DNA from: Phycisphaerae bacterium
Lineage (GTDB): Bacteria > Planctomycetota > Phycisphaerae > UBA1845 > Fen-1342
Direction of reading: 5' to 3'
Assembly (NCBI GenBank): GCA_026984555.1
Contig: JALSRY010000674.1
Span: 1 to 7,946 of the forward strand
DNA length: 7,946 nucleotides
Below, piece after piece: positions 6,382-7,946 of this stretch (positions are counted from its first letter, which is position 1; each line of letters opens with the position of its first letter). The position numbers and the translations under genes were made by a program. The notes beneath the pieces were generated by a model. It saw nothing but the letters and a program-made list of their open reading frames with translations, did no database searches and was not told the DNA's origin.

Positions 6382-6397
6382 TGGAACACCGTTTGCA
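6382..6397 (+). promoter_or_regulatory. sigma54 (RpoN) -24/-12 promoter for acs
   Basis: TGGAAC-ACCGT-TTGCA differs at one base from the consensus TGGCAC-N5-TTGCA. The invariant GG (6383-6384) and GC (6395-6396) are exactly 10 bases apart, as required. Transcription would start near 6408, leaving a leader of about 134 bases before the acs ATG. If real, acs depends on an AAA+ enhancer-binding activator, as the propionate operon prpBCDE does in Salmonella through PrpR. Confidence 0.55.
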
Positions 6398-6530
6398 AAA
6401 GCCTTCGGATGGAGCTCCGCGTTCTCGATCGACAGCACGGGACGCGGGGTCGCCGATGGGGGTACTCCGCGGGGCGGTCCAACGAGCCCCCCTACGCCCC
6501 GCATTCGTTGTCACGCAGTCGCCCAGCGAC

Positions 6531-6535
6531 AGGAG
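6531..6535 (+). promoter_or_regulatory. ribosome binding site of acs
   Basis: AGGAG at 6531-6535 (within AGGAGA) lies 6 bases before the ATG at 6542, an ideal spacing that fixes the start. Confidence 0.8.
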
Positions 6536-6541
6536 ACGATC

Positions 6542-7946
6542 ATGGCCGAAGTCGAAACGAAAGACCGTGTGTTCCAGCCACCCGCCGAGTTTGTCGAGCG
6601 TGCGCACATCAAGTCGATGGACCAGTACCGCGAGATGTACAACCGCTCCATCGAGGATCCGGAAGGCTTCTGGGGGGAGATCGCCGAGGGCTTTTTCTGG
6701 AAGCAGAAGTGGACGAAGGTCCGCGAGTACGACTTCAGCGGCGACATCTCGATCAAGTATTTCCTGGGCGCCAAAACGAACATCACCTACAACTGCCTCG
6801 ACCGGCACCTGGAGAAACGCGGCGACCAGGTGGCGATCATCTGGGAAGGCAACGAGCCGGGCGAGGACGCCAAGCTCACCTACAGGCAGCTCCACGCCGA
6901 AGTATGCAAGTTCGCCAACGTGCTCAAGAAGTTCGGCGTCAAGAAAGGCGACCGCGTCAGCATCTACATGCCGATGGTCAAGGAGCTGGCGATCGCGATG
7001 CTCGCCTGTGCTCGAATCGGCGCGATTCACTCGATCGTGTTCGGCGGTTTCAGTCCCGACTCGCTGGCCGACCGTATCGTCGATTCGACCTGCACGTTCC
7101 TGATCACCACCGACGGCGTGATGCGGGGCGCCAAGGCGATCGCGCTCAAGGCCAACGCCGACGCCGCGATGAAGCTCGCCGCCGAACAGGGCGTGACCGT
7201 GAAGACGTGCATCGTCTACCGGCGTGTGGGCGAGAAGGTTTCGATCGACATGCAGGATGGCCGCGACCACTGGTGGCACGACGTGATGAAGGACGCCTCG
7301 CCCGAGTGTCCGTGCGAGTGGATGGATTCCGAGGACCCGCTGTTCATCCTTTACACGTCGGGGTCGACCGGCAAACCCAAGGGCGTGCTGCACACGATCG
7401 GCGGCTACATGGTCTACACCGCCATCACCCACAAGTACATTTTCGATTACCACGACGGGGACATCTACTGGTGCACGGCCGACATCGGCTGGGTCACGGG
7501 GCATTCGTACATCGTCTACGGCCCGCTGTGCAACGGTGCCACCACGTTGATGTTCGAGGGCATCCCGACCTATCCCGACGCCGGCCGGTTCTGGGACGTC
7601 GTGGACAAGTACAAGGTCAACCAGTTCTACACGGCCCCCACCGCGATCCGGGCCTTGATGCGTGAGGGCGAGTCCTTCCCCAAGTCGCACGATCTCTCCA
7701 GCCTGCGACTGCTCGGCACCGTGGGGGAGCCGATCAACCCCGAGGCCTGGATGTGGTACCACACGTACGTCGGCCACGAAAAGTGCCCCATCGTCGATAC
7801 CTGGTGGCAAACGGAGACCGGCGGAATCCTCATCACCCCCCTGCCGGGTGCCATTCCCACCAAGCCCGGTTCGGCCACGCTGCCGTTCTTCGGCGTCAAG
7901 CCGGTCATGCTCACCCCCGAGGGAGAACGAATCGACGGCCCCGGCG
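6542..7946 (+). CDS. acs: acetyl-CoA synthetase, AMP-forming (C-terminus beyond right edge)
   Basis: The enzyme makes acetyl-CoA from acetate, ATP and CoA through an acetyl-AMP intermediate in the cytoplasm. 468 codons are present of about 650. The N-terminal ACS block ([20 protein letters not shown]) is followed by the adenylate-forming core: P-loop [11 protein letters not shown] (271-281), [16 protein letters not shown] (about 314-329) and [10 protein letters not shown] (419-428). Numbering runs 8 ahead of Salmonella Acs, so V318, T319, V394 and W422 match its acetate-pocket V310, T311, V386 and W414. The conserved Trp keeps the pocket small and supports acetate as substrate rather than a longer acid. 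The C-terminal lid with the catalytic Lys (609 in Salmonella), the target of reversible acetylation, lies off the edge. The start is fixed by its ribosome site, and a sigma54-type promoter precedes it. It is divergent from a GNAT gene; GNATs of the Pat family acetylate Acs, but this GNAT is not visibly Pat-like. Confidence 0.96.
   Translation, partial: MAEVETKDRVFQPPAEFVERAHIKSMDQYREMYNRSIEDPEGFWGEIAEGFFWKQKWTKVREYDFSGDISIKYFLGAKTNITYNCLDRHLEKRGDQVAIIWEGNEPGEDAKLTYRQLHAEVCKFANVLKKFGVKKGDRVSIYMPMVKELAIAMLACARIGAIHSIVFGGFSPDSLADRIVDSTCTFLITTDGVMRGAKAIALKANADAAMKLAAEQGVTVKTCIVYRRVGEKVSIDMQDGRDHWWHDVMKDASPECPCEWMDSEDPLFILYTSGSTGKPKGVLHTIGGYMVYTAITHKYIFDYHDGDIYWCTADIGWVTGHSYIVYGPLCNGATTLMFEGIPTYPDAGRFWDVVDKYKVNQFYTAPTAIRALMREGESFPKSHDLSSLRLLGTVGEPINPEAWMWYHTYVGHEKCPIVDTWWQTETGGILITPLPGAIPTKPGSATLPFFGVKPVMLTPEGERIDGPG

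Larger units (their letters stand above)
6163..6541. other. divergent intergenic control region between GNAT-gatB and acs
   Basis: These 379 bases hold no supported gene. From left to right they contain the GNAT-gatB promoter and its palindrome (6170-6197), a second TTCACA (6211-6216), a GC-rich stretch without clear motifs (about 6220-6345), a tandem 8-base repeat (6361-6376), a sigma54-type promoter (6382-6397), and an acs leader of roughly 134 bases ending in the ribosome site AGGAG (6531-6535). Within the leader GGGGG (6458-6462) could pair with CCCCC (6487-6491). Confidence 0.5.

Noticed and set aside
6163..6504. N-terminal extension of the GNAT by 114 codons
   Set aside because: The extension is Arg/Pro-rich, covers the promoter elements of both divergent genes, and has no domain; the ATG at 6162 follows a perfect TATAAT.
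6374..7810. Long minus-strand open frame opposite acs
   Set aside because: acs on the plus strand is unmistakable. The antisense frame is a by-product of strong GC bias at third positions and has no ribosome site or family motif.
1..7946. CRISPR array, defence island or mobile element
   Set aside because: I saw no regularly spaced repeats, transposase or integrase motifs, terminal repeats or target duplications; the genes are mostly metabolic or housekeeping.
5335..7946. GNAT and acs as a Pat-type acetylation switch for Acs
   Set aside because: They are divergent and the idea is tempting, but the GNAT lacks the large NDP-forming acyl-CoA synthetase-like domain of Salmonella Pat and has no visible regulatory domain. 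Its operon partner is gatB, so the link is not supported.

Overview
The window is GC-rich bacterial DNA with five protein-coding genes. Two of them run off the ends. The best guess for the source is a member of the Planctomycetota or a close relative. That rests on the secreted glycoside hydrolase, which ends in a short dockerin-like calcium-loop module of the style common in that group (DxDGDGDVD, Cys-rich linker, DTDGDDDVD), together with high GC and a topoisomerase VI A subunit in a bacterial setting. It is an inference from style, not a proof.

Layout, left to right. (1) 1-483 (+): the C-terminal part of an M14 zinc peptidase of the MpaA murein-peptide amidase type. (2) 701-1903 (+): a complete DNA topoisomerase VI subunit A (Spo11-like) with its own sigma70-like promoter, a strong Shine-Dalgarno and a very basic N-terminal tail; no subunit B is next to it. 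(3) 1904-2272: a gene-free 369-base stretch. (4) 2273-3625 (+): a secreted GH18 (chitinase-fold) protein with a dockerin-like C-terminus. (5) 3626-3769: a convergent gap rich in short inverted repeats. (6) 6162-3770 (-): a two-gene operon, a GNAT acetyltransferase followed 5 bases later by gatB (Asp/Glu-tRNA amidotransferase subunit B). (7) 6163-6541: a divergent control region. (8) 6542 to the right edge (+): acetyl-CoA synthetase (acs), about 70% present.

The genes do not form one pathway. They are mainly housekeeping functions (tRNA amidation, acetate activation), a cell-wall or polymer-degrading pair (murein amidase, GH18), and one unusual DNA enzyme. The most informative non-coding region is 6163-6541. 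On the acs side it carries a near-consensus sigma54 (-24/-12) promoter directly behind a perfect tandem 8-base repeat. On the GNAT-gatB side it carries a TATAAT box placed so that the transcript would start at or one base before the ATG (a leaderless mRNA), overlapped by a palindrome.

I see no tRNA, rRNA, CRISPR array, insertion sequence, phage gene or obvious defence system. The items most worth following up are the orphan-looking Topo VI A subunit with its H1-like tail, the sigma54 acs promoter, the leaderless operon, and a sharply AT-rich island inside the GH18 gene.
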